Assembly: GCF_022230955.1 (NCBI RefSeq)
Contig: NZ_JAKKFI010000057.1
Span: forward strand, 1-64,000
Direction: 5' to 3'
DNA: 64,000 bases
From: Micromonospora cabrerizensis
Lineage (GTDB): Bacteria; Actinomycetota; Actinomycetes; Mycobacteriales; Micromonosporaceae
The stretch's first letter is position 1, and every line of letters starts with the position of its first letter. Positions 1-7,570 of this stretch are shown piece after piece. The notes under the pieces were generated by a model, which saw nothing but the letters and a program-made list of their open reading frames with translations, ran no database searches and had not been told where the DNA came from. Position numbers and translations under genes: made by a program.

Positions 1-99
1 CCCGACAGGCCCCGGCCGGCCCCGGCAGGCCCCGGCAGGCCCTTCAGGCCCGACCGGCAAGCCCTGCGGGCCCGAGCGGACAAGCCTGCGGGCCCGGCG
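1..99. repeat. GC-rich short repeats at window edge
   Basis: Gene-free GC-rich stretch downstream of the oxygenase gene. It is built from overlapping CAGGCCCCGG-like words, followed by two copies of TGCGGGCCCG (65-74 and 87-96). No open frame or regulatory signal is convincing here. Function is unknown and the left side is cut by the window edge. Confidence 0.4.
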
Positions 100-1374
100 T
101 CAGGCCGGGACCAGGACGGCCTCGCGGAGCAGTCGGCGGGCCAGGGTGACCCGGTCGGCGTCGTCGGGCAGGCCGGGCAGGTCACCGACCCGGGAGACTG
201 TGCCGCTGAGCAGGGCACGAGCGGCCGGCTCGCAGGCGACGGGCAGGGTGATCGTCCGGTCGAACAGCCGCAACGCCACCGAGTCGGACCCGTGTGGCAC
301 GAGCTGCCAGCGCAGGCCCGGTCGCAGGGTGACCCGGGAGTCGGCGTCCAGGGCGGCCAGCGCGTCGGCCTGGGCGAGCGGTCGGATCGGCGCCGGTCGG
401 GCGGCCGGCCAGGCGCGCTGGCGCAGGCGTGCGGCGACCGCGCCCGGATCGGCGCGCAGGAGCCAGTCCCGCAGTGCCTCCACCGTCTCGGTCAGCTCCG
501 GTTCGATGGCGTCCGGGTCGGCGACGTCGGTGCCGAACGGCAGGCTGGCCCGCAGCCGCTGGTCCTCGACGGCCAGCGCCAGCAACTCCTCGACCAGGGC
601 GTAGCGGGTGAGCGCGCGGATGCCGACGGTCAGGTGCAGCGAGCTGGCATCCTGCGCCTGCGCGCTGTGCAGCCAGCCCCTGGGCAGGTAGAGGGCGTCG
701 CCGGGGGCGAGCACCACGTCCAGCGCGGCGGGGCCCTGCGCGGTGGCGCCGACCTCGTCGGCGCGGCCACCCCACGGCTGCTTCTCCAGCGGGTCGGGCA
801 GCACCGGCGGGTGGATGCGCCAGTGTTTGCGGCCGTCGACCTGGAGGACGAACACGTCGTGGGTGTCGTAGTGGGTGGCGAAGCCCTGGCTGCCGGCCGG
901 GGTGAGGTAGGCGTTGATCTGTAGTGGCTGGCTGAGCGCGAGGCCCAGGTCACGGGCGAAGTCGACAAGCGGTGGCCAGATCCGGTGCAGGCCCTGCAAC
1001 ACGAGGGTGGCACCGGAGGCGTACTGCTCGAGGATGCGCTCGTCGAGCACCTGGTCGCCGATCTCGGCGCCCGCGCCGCCGCCGCCGGTCCAGCGCGAGG
1101 ACGCGACCAACTGGCCGTCCCTGGCGACGCGCAGGAAGGGGGTACGCAGACCGCGTCGACTGAGCAGCTCGTCGGCGTCGGCGGGGCTGAGGAGGTCGGC
1201 GAAGCCGCCCGCGTTGGGTAGTTCGGCGGCGCGGGACAGCAGCGGTGTGTGTCCCCAGTGCGCGGCGGCGAACTTGGCCGGCTCGACCGAGACGCAACGG
1301 GCCAGTGCCGCTGTGGCGTGCGCGGACGGAACCGCCGGGCGGCCGTGGCCGCCCGGCGGGTCGAGGTGCGTCAT
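100..1374 (-). CDS. JmjC/Cupin_4-type iron(II)/2-oxoglutarate oxygenase
   Basis: 424-residue protein of the JmjC-like Cupin_4 (ROX) family. Known members are Fe(II)/2-oxoglutarate protein hydroxylases, for example on ribosomal proteins. The iron triad is readable: His168-x-Asp170 in the run FATHYDTHDVF and the distal His236 in LPRGWLHSA. A GRKHWRIHPP strand lies between, and the tail of about 180 residues probably forms the dimerisation and winged-helix part of ROX proteins. The ATG lies only 9 bp after the stop of the repeat-peptide gene and has a weak ribosome site, suggesting coupled translation. The substrate is not visible from sequence. The adjacent repeat protein is the obvious candidate, but a ribosomal protein is the family precedent. 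Confidence 0.85.
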   Translation of the reverse strand: MTHLDPPGGHGRPAVPSAHATAALARCVSVEPAKFAAAHWGHTPLLSRAAELPNAGGFADLLSPADADELLSRRGLRTPFLRVARDGQLVASSRWTGGGGAGAEIGDQVLDERILEQYASGATLVLQGLHRIWPPLVDFARDLGLALSQPLQINAYLTPAGSQGFATHYDTHDVFVLQVDGRKHWRIHPPVLPDPLEKQPWGGRADEVGATAQGPAALDVVLAPGDALYLPRGWLHSAQAQDASSLHLTVGIRALTRYALVEELLALAVEDQRLRASLPFGTDVADPDAIEPELTETVEALRDWLLRADPGAVAARLRQRAWPAARPAPIRPLAQADALAALDADSRVTLRPGLRWQLVPHGSDSVALRLFDRTITLPVACEPAARALLSGTVSRVGDLPGLPDDADRVTLARRLLREAVLVPA

Positions 1375-1383
1375 GATGTGCCG

Positions 1384-1689
1384 CTACCGGGCGCTGCCGT
1401 CAGCGCCACCGTCCTGCTGGCCCGGGGTGGCTCCGCCGTCGGCGGGACCCTCCGCGCTGCCGTCGGCGCCACCGTCGTGCTGACCCGGGGTGGCACCGCC
1501 GTCGGCGGGACCCTCCGCGCTGCCGTCGGCGCCACCGTCGTGCTGACCCGGGGTGGCACCACCGTCGGCGGGACCCTCCGCGCCACCGTCGGCGCCACCG
1601 TCGTGCTGACCGGGGGTCGCGCCACCGTCGGCCGGGCCCTCCGCGCCGCCGCCGCCCGTGGTCTGCATGTCGTCATCGTTGAGTGCCAT
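1384..1689 (-). CDS. Four-repeat Gly/Asp/Ala-rich small protein (possible modified-peptide precursor)
   Basis: 101-residue protein with a short N-terminal segment, MALNDDDMQTTGGGG, then four tandem 21-residue repeats with core AEGPADGGATPGQ followed by (H/Q)DGGADG, ending SAR. It has no Cys, Lys, Trp or Tyr and is strongly acidic. The start is set by an AAGGGAG ribosome site 5 bases upstream of the ATG at 1689; a longer frame upstream lacks such a site. It is first in an apparent two-gene operon with the JmjC oxygenase. The layout of short leader, identical cores and adjacent oxygenase resembles a ribosomally made, modified peptide. It could equally be a disordered acidic structural protein. 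No homologous family is recognised. Confidence 0.75.
   Translation of the reverse strand: MALNDDDMQTTGGGGAEGPADGGATPGQHDGGADGGAEGPADGGATPGQHDGGADGSAEGPADGGATPGQHDGGADGSAEGPADGGATPGQQDGGADGSAR
1393..1650. repeat. 63-bp tandem repeat, four units, in-frame
   Basis: The word gtc(c/g)tgctg recurs at 1411, 1474, 1537 and 1600, an exact 63-bp period. The two middle units are almost base-for-base identical. The outer units carry more substitutions, including the one changing His to Gln in the C-terminal unit. The period is a multiple of three, so changes in copy number keep the reading frame. Confidence 0.95.
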
Positions 1690-1747
1690 CGGTACTCCCT
1701 TGGGTGTGCCGCCCCGCCGTGCGCCGGGGTCCGTCGTGCTGCGGGTG

Positions 1748-1773
1748 GTACCCCACGCGCGATCTTCTCTAAC
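1748..1773 (-). promoter_or_regulatory. SigB/SigF-like promoter for the repeat-peptide operon
   Basis: On the minus strand GTTA, 16 bases, GGGTAC, ending 58 bases before the repeat-peptide ATG. It matches the GTTT-N14-17-GGGTA pattern known for SigB/SigF-family sigma factors in actinobacteria, with one -35 mismatch. Seven similar sites occur elsewhere in the window. Confidence 0.55.
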
Positions 1774-1843
1774 CCTCACCGTAGACGCCGAACCGGGGCG
1801 ACACGGGCAGTTCGCGGGCGGCGGCGGAGAGTGCCAGGATGGG

Positions 1844-2626
1844 GTGGTGATCCTGGTGGGCACGTCCGGCTGGCAGTACCGGGACTGGCGGGGCCGCTTC
1901 TACCCGCAACAGCTGCCGCAGCGGCTCTGGCTGGAGCACTTCGCGGCGGGGTTCGCCACGGTGGAGGTCAACAACGCCTTCTACCGGCTGCCGGAACGGG
2001 AGACCTTCGCGGCCTGGCGGGCGCGGACACCGTCGGACTTCTGCGTGGCGGTGAAGATGAGCCGCTACCTCACCCACATCAAACGGTTGCGCGATCCGGC
2101 CGAGCCGGTGGCCCGTTTCCTCGGTCGCGCCACCGCGCTCGGTGACCGTCTGGGCCCGGTGCTGCTGCAACTGCCGCCGAACCTGCGGGCGGACGTCGAC
2201 GCGCTCGACGCGACGCTGCGGCTGTTCCCGGCGGAGGTGCGGGTCGCCGTCGAGCCCCGGCACCCCTCCTGGTGGACCGACGCCACCCGGGCGGTGTTGG
2301 AACGGCGTGGGGCGGCGCTGGTCTGGGCCGACCGGCTGGGACGCCCGGTCGCGCCCCGCTGGCGCACCACCGACTTCGGGTACCTGCGGCTGCACGAGGG
2401 TCGGGCACGGCCCTGGCCCCGCTACGGCCGCGCCGCGCTCACCTCGTGGGTGCGCCGGCTGACCGACGCCTTCGACGCGGACGAGCCGGCGTACGTCTAT
2501 TTCAACAACGACCCGGGCGGCGCCGCCATCGTGGACGCCGTCGCGTTCGCCGCGCTGGCCCGCCGGGCCGGGCACCCGGTGACGCGGGTGCCGACACCCG
2601 CCGAGGCCGACACCTCACACGACTGA
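1844..2626 (+). CDS. DUF72 family protein
   Basis: About 260 residues beginning VVILVGTSGWQYRDWRGRFYP, the characteristic DUF72 (YecE-like, TIM-barrel) N-terminus, with the later ESVRVAVEPRHPSW-like strand and YVYFNNDPGG near the end. The molecular function of DUF72 proteins is unknown. The start is one of two adjacent GTG codons (1844 or 1847), placed by the AGGA at 1836-1839. The upstream in-frame extension overlaps the repeat-peptide gene on the other strand and looks non-coding. A second, divergent DUF72 gene lies at 3399-4271 on the other strand, so the region carries two paralogues. Confidence 0.88.
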   Translation: MVILVGTSGWQYRDWRGRFYPQQLPQRLWLEHFAAGFATVEVNNAFYRLPERETFAAWRARTPSDFCVAVKMSRYLTHIKRLRDPAEPVARFLGRATALGDRLGPVLLQLPPNLRADVDALDATLRLFPAEVRVAVEPRHPSWWTDATRAVLERRGAALVWADRLGRPVAPRWRTTDFGYLRLHEGRARPWPRYGRAALTSWVRRLTDAFDADEPAYVYFNNDPGGAAIVDAVAFAALARRAGHPVTRVPTPAEADTSHD

Positions 2627-2657
2627 GCCCGCCCGTGGGGTTCCTCGGGCGGGCTCA
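2624..2657. terminator. Bidirectional hairpin between convergent genes
   Basis: TGAGCCCGCCCG pairs perfectly with CGGGCGGGCTCA across a 10-base loop. The hairpin starts inside the stop region of the DUF72 gene and lies just before the end of the convergent DUF2267 gene. There is no U-run, as is usual in high-GC actinobacteria. Confidence 0.75.
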
Positions 2658-2671
2658 CGAGCGTCAGGCCG

Positions 2672-3100
2672 TCACGGCATCATCATGGCGAGATCCTTGG
2701 GCATGGTGTCCTTCACGTCCTGCCACTCGCCCTGGGTGACGTGTCGGCGCAGGGTGTCCAGCACCACCTGCGTCACCCGTTCCGGGCCGCCCTCCGCGTC
2801 GTACGGGAAGCCCTGGCGGACCTCGTAGAGGAAGTCGTCCCGGTTGAGCTTGATCGGCACGTCGGACGGCACCCAGCCGTCGAAGTAGATCCCCCGCACC
2901 AGCACCGGCAACTGCTGGGCGAACTCGACGCTCTCGTCCACCGGCAGTCGGTCGCGCAGCAGGTGCAGCACCGTGCGCAGGGCCGCGTACGACTGGTTGC
3001 GCCGTTCCTTCGGCCAGCCGTAGGCGTTCTCGATGTCCTTGAGAATGAGGTTCGTCTTGTCCAGCGAGGACTCGAACGCTGAGATCATCGAGTCAGCCAT
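2672..3100 (-). CDS. DUF2267 domain protein
   Basis: 142 residues starting MADSMISAFESSL, with the DUF2267 pattern of an N-terminal helix pair, LRTVLHLLRDRLPVDESVEFAQQLPVLVRGIYFDGW, and a C-terminal VLDTLRRHVTQGEWQDV segment. DUF2267 proteins are small helical proteins, common in actinobacterial stress and dormancy loci, with no established activity. The ATG is preceded by GGGGGT and overlaps by 8 bases the end of a 61-codon frame on the same strand, so the two are probably translated together. A second DUF2267 gene is at 35508-35894. Confidence 0.88.
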   Translation of the reverse strand: MADSMISAFESSLDKTNLILKDIENAYGWPKERRNQSYAALRTVLHLLRDRLPVDESVEFAQQLPVLVRGIYFDGWVPSDVPIKLNRDDFLYEVRQGFPYDAEGGPERVTQVVLDTLRRHVTQGEWQDVKDTMPKDLAMMMP

Positions 3101-3278
3101 CGGTCGACCCCCGTTCCGTGCTGTCCCACCGTCGGTCGTCGGCGCGCCGAGGCGGCCCCGATGGGCCGCGGCGGGCCCGCACCGGGCTGCCCTGCGGGGC
3201 GCGGCGGGCGTTGTCCGCCGTTCCGACCACGTGCAGGACGGCACCGCGCCGTCGATCCGTCACCACTCGAACCGTCAT
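3093..3278 (-). CDS. Small basic hypothetical protein (61 aa)
   Basis: Short frame starting MTVRVVTDRRRGAVLHVVG and ending in an Arg/Pro-rich tail. It is supported by a near-perfect GGAGGTGA ribosome site 8 bases before the ATG and by an 8-base overlap with the start of the DUF2267 gene. The N-terminal 20 residues look like two beta strands; the rest is low complexity and may be disordered. No family is recognised. Another possibility is that it is only a translated leader serving the DUF2267 gene. Confidence 0.45.
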   Translation of the reverse strand: MTVRVVTDRRRGAVLHVVGTADNARRAPQGSPVRARRGPSGPPRRADDRRWDSTERGSTDG

Positions 3279-3398
3279 CCCCGTCACCTCCGTGTCGTCT
3301 GCGGCGTCGACCACCCCCGGGCGGTCGTACCCACCGAGCCCACCCTGCCCGCGGTGCGGGTGACCCGGCCCCACCCGGATCGGGTGAGCCGGCGACGA

Positions 3399-4271
3399 TC
3401 AGTCGGCGCCGAGGAGCCCGGCCAGCGTCGTGGCGTTGGTCTGCGCGTAGTCGCGGTAGCAGTTGTTCATGAGGACGTGGGTCTCGCCGGCCTCGTCGGC
3501 CAGCTCGCGCAGCTTCGGCGCCCAGTCGGCCAGCTCCCGCTTGGAGTAGTGGTAGCCGAACTTCTCGTGGATGTCCTTGCTGGTCCACTTGTCGCTGTGC
3601 CCGTGGAAACGCACCACCGCGAGGTCCGCGGTGGCGGCCAGGATCGGGGGCAGCGAAGAGCGGTGGCCCTGCGGCATGTCCACGCAGACGTACGGCAGTT
3701 TGTGCTCGCGCAGGAACGCCAGGGTCTCGTCGGCGTTGTCGCCGTCGAACCAGGAGGCGTGCCGGAACTCGTAGACCGGGCGCAGCGGCGCGCAGCGCTT
3801 CGCCACCTCCAGCAGGTACTGCTTGTTGGCCCGCTTGATGGTGAACCAGGGCGGGAACTGGAACAGCAGCGCACCCAGCTTGCCCGCCTCGACCAGCGGG
3901 TCCAGGGCGGACAGGAAACGCGTCCAGACCTCCTCGTACGACTGCGCGGGCAGGTCGTCGGGGTAGACGTTCTTCTTGTCGGTCTCCGGACGCAGGTCCT
4001 TGTAGAGGGCGCTGACCCGGGTGGGGTGCCCGGTCAGCAGACTGAACGCCTTGATGTTGAAGGTGAAACCGGCCGGGGTGCGCTCGGCCCACAGCTGCGC
4101 GGTCGCCTCGGCGGGCGGCGAGTAGTACGTGGCGTCCACCTCGACCAGCGGGAACTTGCGCGCGTAGTAGGCCAGCCGCTTCTCCGGGGTGTCCGCCGTC
4201 TGCGGGTACCAACCCGAGTCCAGCAGAGTGCGGTCGGTCCACGACGCGGTGCCCACCAGGATGTCACCCAT
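3399..4271 (-). CDS. DUF72 family protein (second copy)
   Basis: 290 residues, starting MGDILVGTASWTDRTLLDSGWYP, with the DUF72 features LVEVDATYYSPP, LLFQFPPWF, YEFRHASWF and HVLMNNCYRDYAQ. It is clearly diverged from the copy at 1844-2626, which keeps a different loop pattern, so this is not a recent duplication. Biochemical role is unknown. It starts 48 bases after the stop of the DksA-like gene and is probably cotranscribed with it, which would put it under the SigB-like promoter at 4838-4863. Confidence 0.9.
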   Translation of the reverse strand: MGDILVGTASWTDRTLLDSGWYPQTADTPEKRLAYYARKFPLVEVDATYYSPPAEATAQLWAERTPAGFTFNIKAFSLLTGHPTRVSALYKDLRPETDKKNVYPDDLPAQSYEEVWTRFLSALDPLVEAGKLGALLFQFPPWFTIKRANKQYLLEVAKRCAPLRPVYEFRHASWFDGDNADETLAFLREHKLPYVCVDMPQGHRSSLPPILAATADLAVVRFHGHSDKWTSKDIHEKFGYHYSKRELADWAPKLRELADEAGETHVLMNNCYRDYAQTNATTLAGLLGAD

Positions 4272-4319
4272 GGCTCAAGTCCATCGCGTCACGGACCGAC
4301 CGGCAACCGCTGGCGTCGC

Positions 4320-4718
4320 TCAGGCCGCCCGCCGTTCGCGGGTCTGCTTGCAGGTCACGCAGGTGGTGGCGGACGGGAAGATCTCCAGTCGCTCCACCGG
4401 GATCGCCGCCGAGCAGCCCTCGCACCAGCCGTAGGTGCCCTCGGCGAGCCGGCCGAGCGCGTGCTCGTACTGGGCGCGACGGTCGAGGATGGTGCGCAAC
4501 AGGGACTGCGCGGTGTCCCGCTCGGCCGTCTTGGTGCCGCTGTCGGCCTGGTCGTCGCCGGCGGTGTCGCCGACCTCCACCAGCCGCAGCACCTGGCTCT
4601 GGAGCACGGCCTGGTCGTACTCGGCGGTCAGCTCGTCGTAGCGCGCCTGGAGGGAGAGCCGGATCTGGTCGATCTCCGTCTGGGAACGGGTCGTACCGAC
4701 CGTGTCGTGGACGAGCAT
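4320..4718 (-). CDS. TraR/DksA-type zinc-finger protein
   Basis: 132 residues from MLVHDTVGTTRSQ. A long helical N-terminal half, suggesting a coiled coil, is followed by the zinc-finger pattern CEGC-x17-CVTC near the C-terminus, preceded by GRLAEGTYGWC, the typical DksA/TraR lead-in. Relatives bind the RNA polymerase secondary channel and modulate transcription during starvation; actinobacterial members are mostly uncharacterised. The ATG at 4718 has an AGGAAAGGCAGG ribosome region; a longer frame is possible but less likely. It is transcribed with the DUF72 gene that follows. Confidence 0.88.
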   Translation of the reverse strand: MLVHDTVGTTRSQTEIDQIRLSLQARYDELTAEYDQAVLQSQVLRLVEVGDTAGDDQADSGTKTAERDTAQSLLRTILDRRAQYEHALGRLAEGTYGWCEGCSAAIPVERLEIFPSATTCVTCKQTRERRAA

Positions 4719-4837
4719 CGCTGCCTGCCTTTCCTGGGCCTGTGGGCTCACGGTGAACCGGGTGCCGGCGGCGGGAAGCCCCGGTCACGGTCGCAATCGG
4801 TGCGCGGGCGATCACCCGTGCTCTGTGAGCCGGGCGA

Positions 4838-4863
4838 ATACCCACCGGATCGGCAGAGCAAAC
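4838..4863 (-). promoter_or_regulatory. SigB/SigF-like promoter for the DksA-like gene
   Basis: On the minus strand GTTT, 16 bases, GGGTAT, a full match to the SigB/SigF-family consensus. It lies 120 bases upstream of the DksA-like start, in the gap after the kinase-like gene. Confidence 0.7.
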
Positions 4864-4882
4864 CGGCGATTTTCCGGGGTTG

Positions 4883-5545
4883 TCAGCCGTCGCCGCCGGG
4901 CTCCACGAGCGCGGGACGGCGGGGGTCGTCGGCGCGTACCACCACGTCGGCGAAGCTCGCCGGGACGACCTCCTCGGCGTACCGGTCGAAGGCGGGCAGC
5001 GCCCACTCCTGCGCCGGTTCGGTGCGTCGGCGCAGCGCCGCCGGGGACAGCTCCAGGTGGACGGTGACGTCGAAGGGCAGCCCGCCGCCGAGCAGCAGCG
5101 GGCCGCTGACCAGGACGACGCCTCCGGGTGGCAGGTCGACGTAGCGGGCTCGGCTGGCCCGGTCGGCGTCGGCGTCCCACAGCGACGGGAGCACCCGACC
5201 GGTGCCGCCCGGGCCGGCCGGGTCGAGCACCTCCCGGCGCAGGCCGGCCTCGTCGACCCAGTTCTCGTAGAAGGAGTCCGGGTTGGTGCGGCCCAGCTCG
5301 TAGCGCAGCGACGCGGGGCGCAGGAAGTCGGTGGCGCGTACGTGCAGCACCGGACGGCCTCGGGCGCGCAGCGGGTCGACGAGCGCGGCGGCCAGCTCGT
5401 CCGGCCCGGCGGCGGGGGCACCGTCCACCGCCACCCGCAGCCGGGCGGGCCCGGCGTCGGCGGTCGCGGAGCGGGTCGCGGCGTCGGCCAGCCGGCCGGT
5501 CAGCTCGGTGACGAGCAGGTCGGGCGAGATGGGGCGGATGCGCAC
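4883..5545 (-). CDS. Uridine-kinase-like P-loop protein with degenerate Walker A
   Basis: 220 residues resembling the uridine kinase/phosphoribulokinase-like P-loop fold: LRVAVDGAPAAGPDELAAAL sits where family members have a GxxxxGK(S/T) loop, followed by the substrate-region strand RPVLHVRATDFLRPAS and YENWVDEAGLRREVLDP. The Walker A lysine and Ser/Thr are replaced by Pro-Asp, so ATP-dependent kinase activity is doubtful. A later VLVSGPLLLGGGLPFDVTVHLELSP strand pair matches the family core. It starts 41 bases after the wHTH gene upstream and runs in the same direction. Its real role, whether an inactive paralogue or a binding protein, cannot be told from sequence. Confidence 0.7.
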   Translation of the reverse strand: MRIRPISPDLLVTELTGRLADAATRSATADAGPARLRVAVDGAPAAGPDELAAALVDPLRARGRPVLHVRATDFLRPASLRYELGRTNPDSFYENWVDEAGLRREVLDPAGPGGTGRVLPSLWDADADRASRARYVDLPPGGVVLVSGPLLLGGGLPFDVTVHLELSPAALRRRTEPAQEWALPAFDRYAEEVVPASFADVVVRADDPRRPALVEPGGDG

Positions 5546-5586
5546 CGGACCATCCTGCCCCGCGTCGGGTGGGCGGGTGACGCCGG

Positions 5587-6192
5587 TCAGCCGCTGCGGT
5601 CGATGGTGACCCGGGCGTCGTCGGCCAGCCGGTAGCCCACCCCGTAGACGGTGGTGACCAGTGGAACGTCCACCCCGACCTTGCCGCGCAGCCGACGCAC
5701 GTGCACGTCGACGGTGCGTACGCCGGCGTGCTCGTAGCCCCAGACGGCGTTGAGCAGTTGCAGGCGGGTGAACACCCGGCGCGGATGGGCGACCAGGTGC
5801 AGCAGCAGGTCGAACTCCAGCCGGGTCAGCGGCAGCGGCTCGTCGTCGCGCAGCACCGAGCGGGACGAGGCGAGGATGTGCAGGGCGGGGATGGTCGGGC
5901 TGAGCGCGCGGGTCGGCGACCGGTTGGCGGACGTCTGGTCGGGGCGGCGCTCGGTCGGGACGGACCCGATGATCACGCCCTCGCCGCGCTCCAGCATCTC
6001 CCGCGCGGCTTCGAGCAGGCGACGTGCCGCTGGGGTCAGCGACTCCTCACAGGCCAGCGGGATGGAGAGCGTCACGGTGAGCACGGGCGTCGCGGTGTTC
6101 GCCGGGCGACGCTGACCGCCGGGCGGTCGACCGGGCACCGCGGGTTGCGACGTATGCCATCCGGCGCGCGACGAGGCAGGGCTGACCGACAT
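5587..6192 (-). CDS. Orphan OmpR/PhoB-type winged-helix regulator
   Basis: About 201 residues. The C-terminal 100 residues form an OmpR/PhoB winged helix ([26 protein letters not shown], then [15 protein letters not shown] and [10 protein letters not shown]). The N-terminal part is not a receiver domain: it lacks the Asp-Asp...Asp...Lys acceptor pattern and is instead Pro/Arg-rich with a short helical stretch. It is therefore a DNA-binding output module without a phosphorylation input. The ATG at 6192 follows AAGGAGGACC. A close paralogue lies directly upstream at 6440-6988. Target genes are unknown. Confidence 0.82.
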   Translation of the reverse strand: MSVSPASSRAGWHTSQPAVPGRPPGGQRRPANTATPVLTVTLSIPLACEESLTPAARRLLEAAREMLERGEGVIIGSVPTERRPDQTSANRSPTRALSPTIPALHILASSRSVLRDDEPLPLTRLEFDLLLHLVAHPRRVFTRLQLLNAVWGYEHAGVRTVDVHVRRLRGKVGVDVPLVTTVYGVGYRLADDARVTIDRSG

Positions 6193-6439
6193 GGTCCTCC
6201 TTGGGCTGGTCCGGGTATCTCCCCACGGCCCGGGACGCCGCTTCATCGATGCTTCCCGGCACCCGGGCGAGAATCAAGAGGCGGCTGCGTTGCATGAATG
6301 TGACAATTGACGAACACATCGGAGCCAGATGCTCGCTCTGCGTACGAGGCCTGATGATTACAGCAGAGTCGCCGAGATGCCCCGATACGGGGGTCCCCGC
6401 CCGGTTCAGCGAGGTGGTCACAGGCCGCCGGACCAGGGG

Positions 6440-6988
6440 TTATCGGCTGTGGTCCACGCTGATCCGCGCCTCGTCGGCCAGCCGGTAGCCGACCCCGTAG
6501 ACGGTCGTCACGACCTCCGAGCCGTCCAGCTTGGCGCGCAGCCGGCGAACGTGCACGTCCACGGTCCGGGCCACCGCGTGCTCGTACCCCCACACACTGG
6601 ACAACAGCTGGAGACGGGTGAAGACGCGCCGTGGCCGTTCGGCCAGGAACAGCAGCAGCTCGTACTCGATGCGGGTCAGCGGGACGACCCGGTCGCCCTG
6701 GCGGACCATCCGCGAGCCGGCCAGGATGCGGACGTGGGCCGCGTCGGCGGGCGGCGCGCCGGTGGCGGGGCTCGGGGCCGGTCGCGGCCCCGGCACCACG
6801 TCCTCGACGGTACGCAGCTGACCCTCCCCCGACTCGGCCAGCTCGCCGAGCAACTGCACCAACCGGGCCAGCCGGGGGCTCAGCGGCCCCGGGACGAGGT
6901 CGAGGGTGATGGTGAGGGTCGGGCCGGTGCGCGGGCGGGCCGGGCGGGCGCCCGGGTGGCGGCGCGTGGGGATGGCGACGACGGACAT
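6440..6988 (-). CDS. Orphan OmpR/PhoB-type winged-helix regulator (paralogue)
   Basis: 182 residues from [13 protein letters not shown]. Its C-terminal winged helix ([35 protein letters not shown], then [16 protein letters not shown]) is closely similar to the protein encoded at 5587-6192. The N-terminal 80 residues show a weak helical segment, [17 protein letters not shown], and no receiver motif. AGGAGG lies 4 bases before the ATG. It starts 50 bases after the rhodanese gene on the same strand, so it may be read through from the cysteine dioxygenase promoter. The paralogous pair probably arose by tandem duplication. Confidence 0.82.
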   Translation of the reverse strand: MSVVAIPTRRHPGARPARPRTGPTLTITLDLVPGPLSPRLARLVQLLGELAESGEGQLRTVEDVVPGPRPAPSPATGAPPADAAHVRILAGSRMVRQGDRVVPLTRIEYELLLFLAERPRRVFTRLQLLSSVWGYEHAVARTVDVHVRRLRAKLDGSEVVTTVYGVGYRLADEARISVDHSR

Positions 6989-7038
6989 GGTGCCTCCTGA
7001 GTGGCGGTACGCCCGCCACGCCGGGTGCGGCGTGACGG

Positions 7039-7524
7039 TCAGCGGCGCGCCCACCCGGTCTTGACGGGGGACGCGAGGGGGGAGGTGTGCAGCGGGGTCG
7101 GGCCGAGAGCGGGCAGGCCGGCGATCCGCCACGCCGCGAAGCCGCCGACCACGTCGGTGGCCAGGTGCAGGCCGACGTCCTGCAGGGCGGCGGCGGCCAG
7201 CGACGAGGTGTAGCCCTCCTGGCAGAGGATCATCACCGGTACGTCGTAGTCGACGGCCTGGGGCAGTCGGGCCGGGCAGCGGGGGTCGAAGCGCCACTCC
7301 AGCACGTTGCGCTCGATCGTGAGCGAGCCCGGCACCACGCCGTGCGCGGCCCGCTGTGCGGCCGGTCGGATGTCGACCAGCAGCGCTCCGGCCCGGTACG
7401 CCAGGTGCGCCCGCTCCGGGTCCAGCCGGCGAAGCCGGGCACGCGCGGCAGCCAGGATCTCGTCGATGCCCCGGGAGCCCGGCGGCGGCACGGGGGCCGG
7501 ACAGTGCTCGGCGGTTGTCTGCAT
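7039..7524 (-). CDS. Rhodanese-like sulfurtransferase
   Basis: 161-residue single-domain rhodanese. The strand GALLVDIRP and the active-site loop [13 protein letters not shown], with catalytic Cys101, are intact, and [12 protein letters not shown] is the usual C-terminal signature. Rhodaneses carry sulfane sulfur as a cysteine persulfide and pass it to acceptors such as cyanide, thiols or sulfite. It starts 46 bases after the cysteine dioxygenase gene, which suggests joint work in cysteine and sulfur turnover. Cytoplasmic; no signal peptide. Confidence 0.9.
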   Translation of the reverse strand: MQTTAEHCPAPVPPPGSRGIDEILAAARARLRRLDPERAHLAYRAGALLVDIRPAAQRAAHGVVPGSLTIERNVLEWRFDPRCPARLPQAVDYDVPVMILCQEGYTSSLAAAALQDVGLHLATDVVGGFAAWRIAGLPALGPTPLHTSPLASPVKTGWARR

Positions 7525-7570
7525 TATCGGTTCCTTCCGGTGACAGGGAGTGGAGCGTGGCTCGCCGCGG

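Noticed and set aside
1393..1650. CRISPR array
   Set aside because: The units are directly adjacent, in frame and protein-coding, with no spacers.
3033..5144. 703-codon plus-strand frame across DUF72 and DksA-like genes
   Set aside because: Antisense to genes with clear zinc-finger and DUF72 signatures; the translation is low-complexity Arg/Val-rich with no domain.
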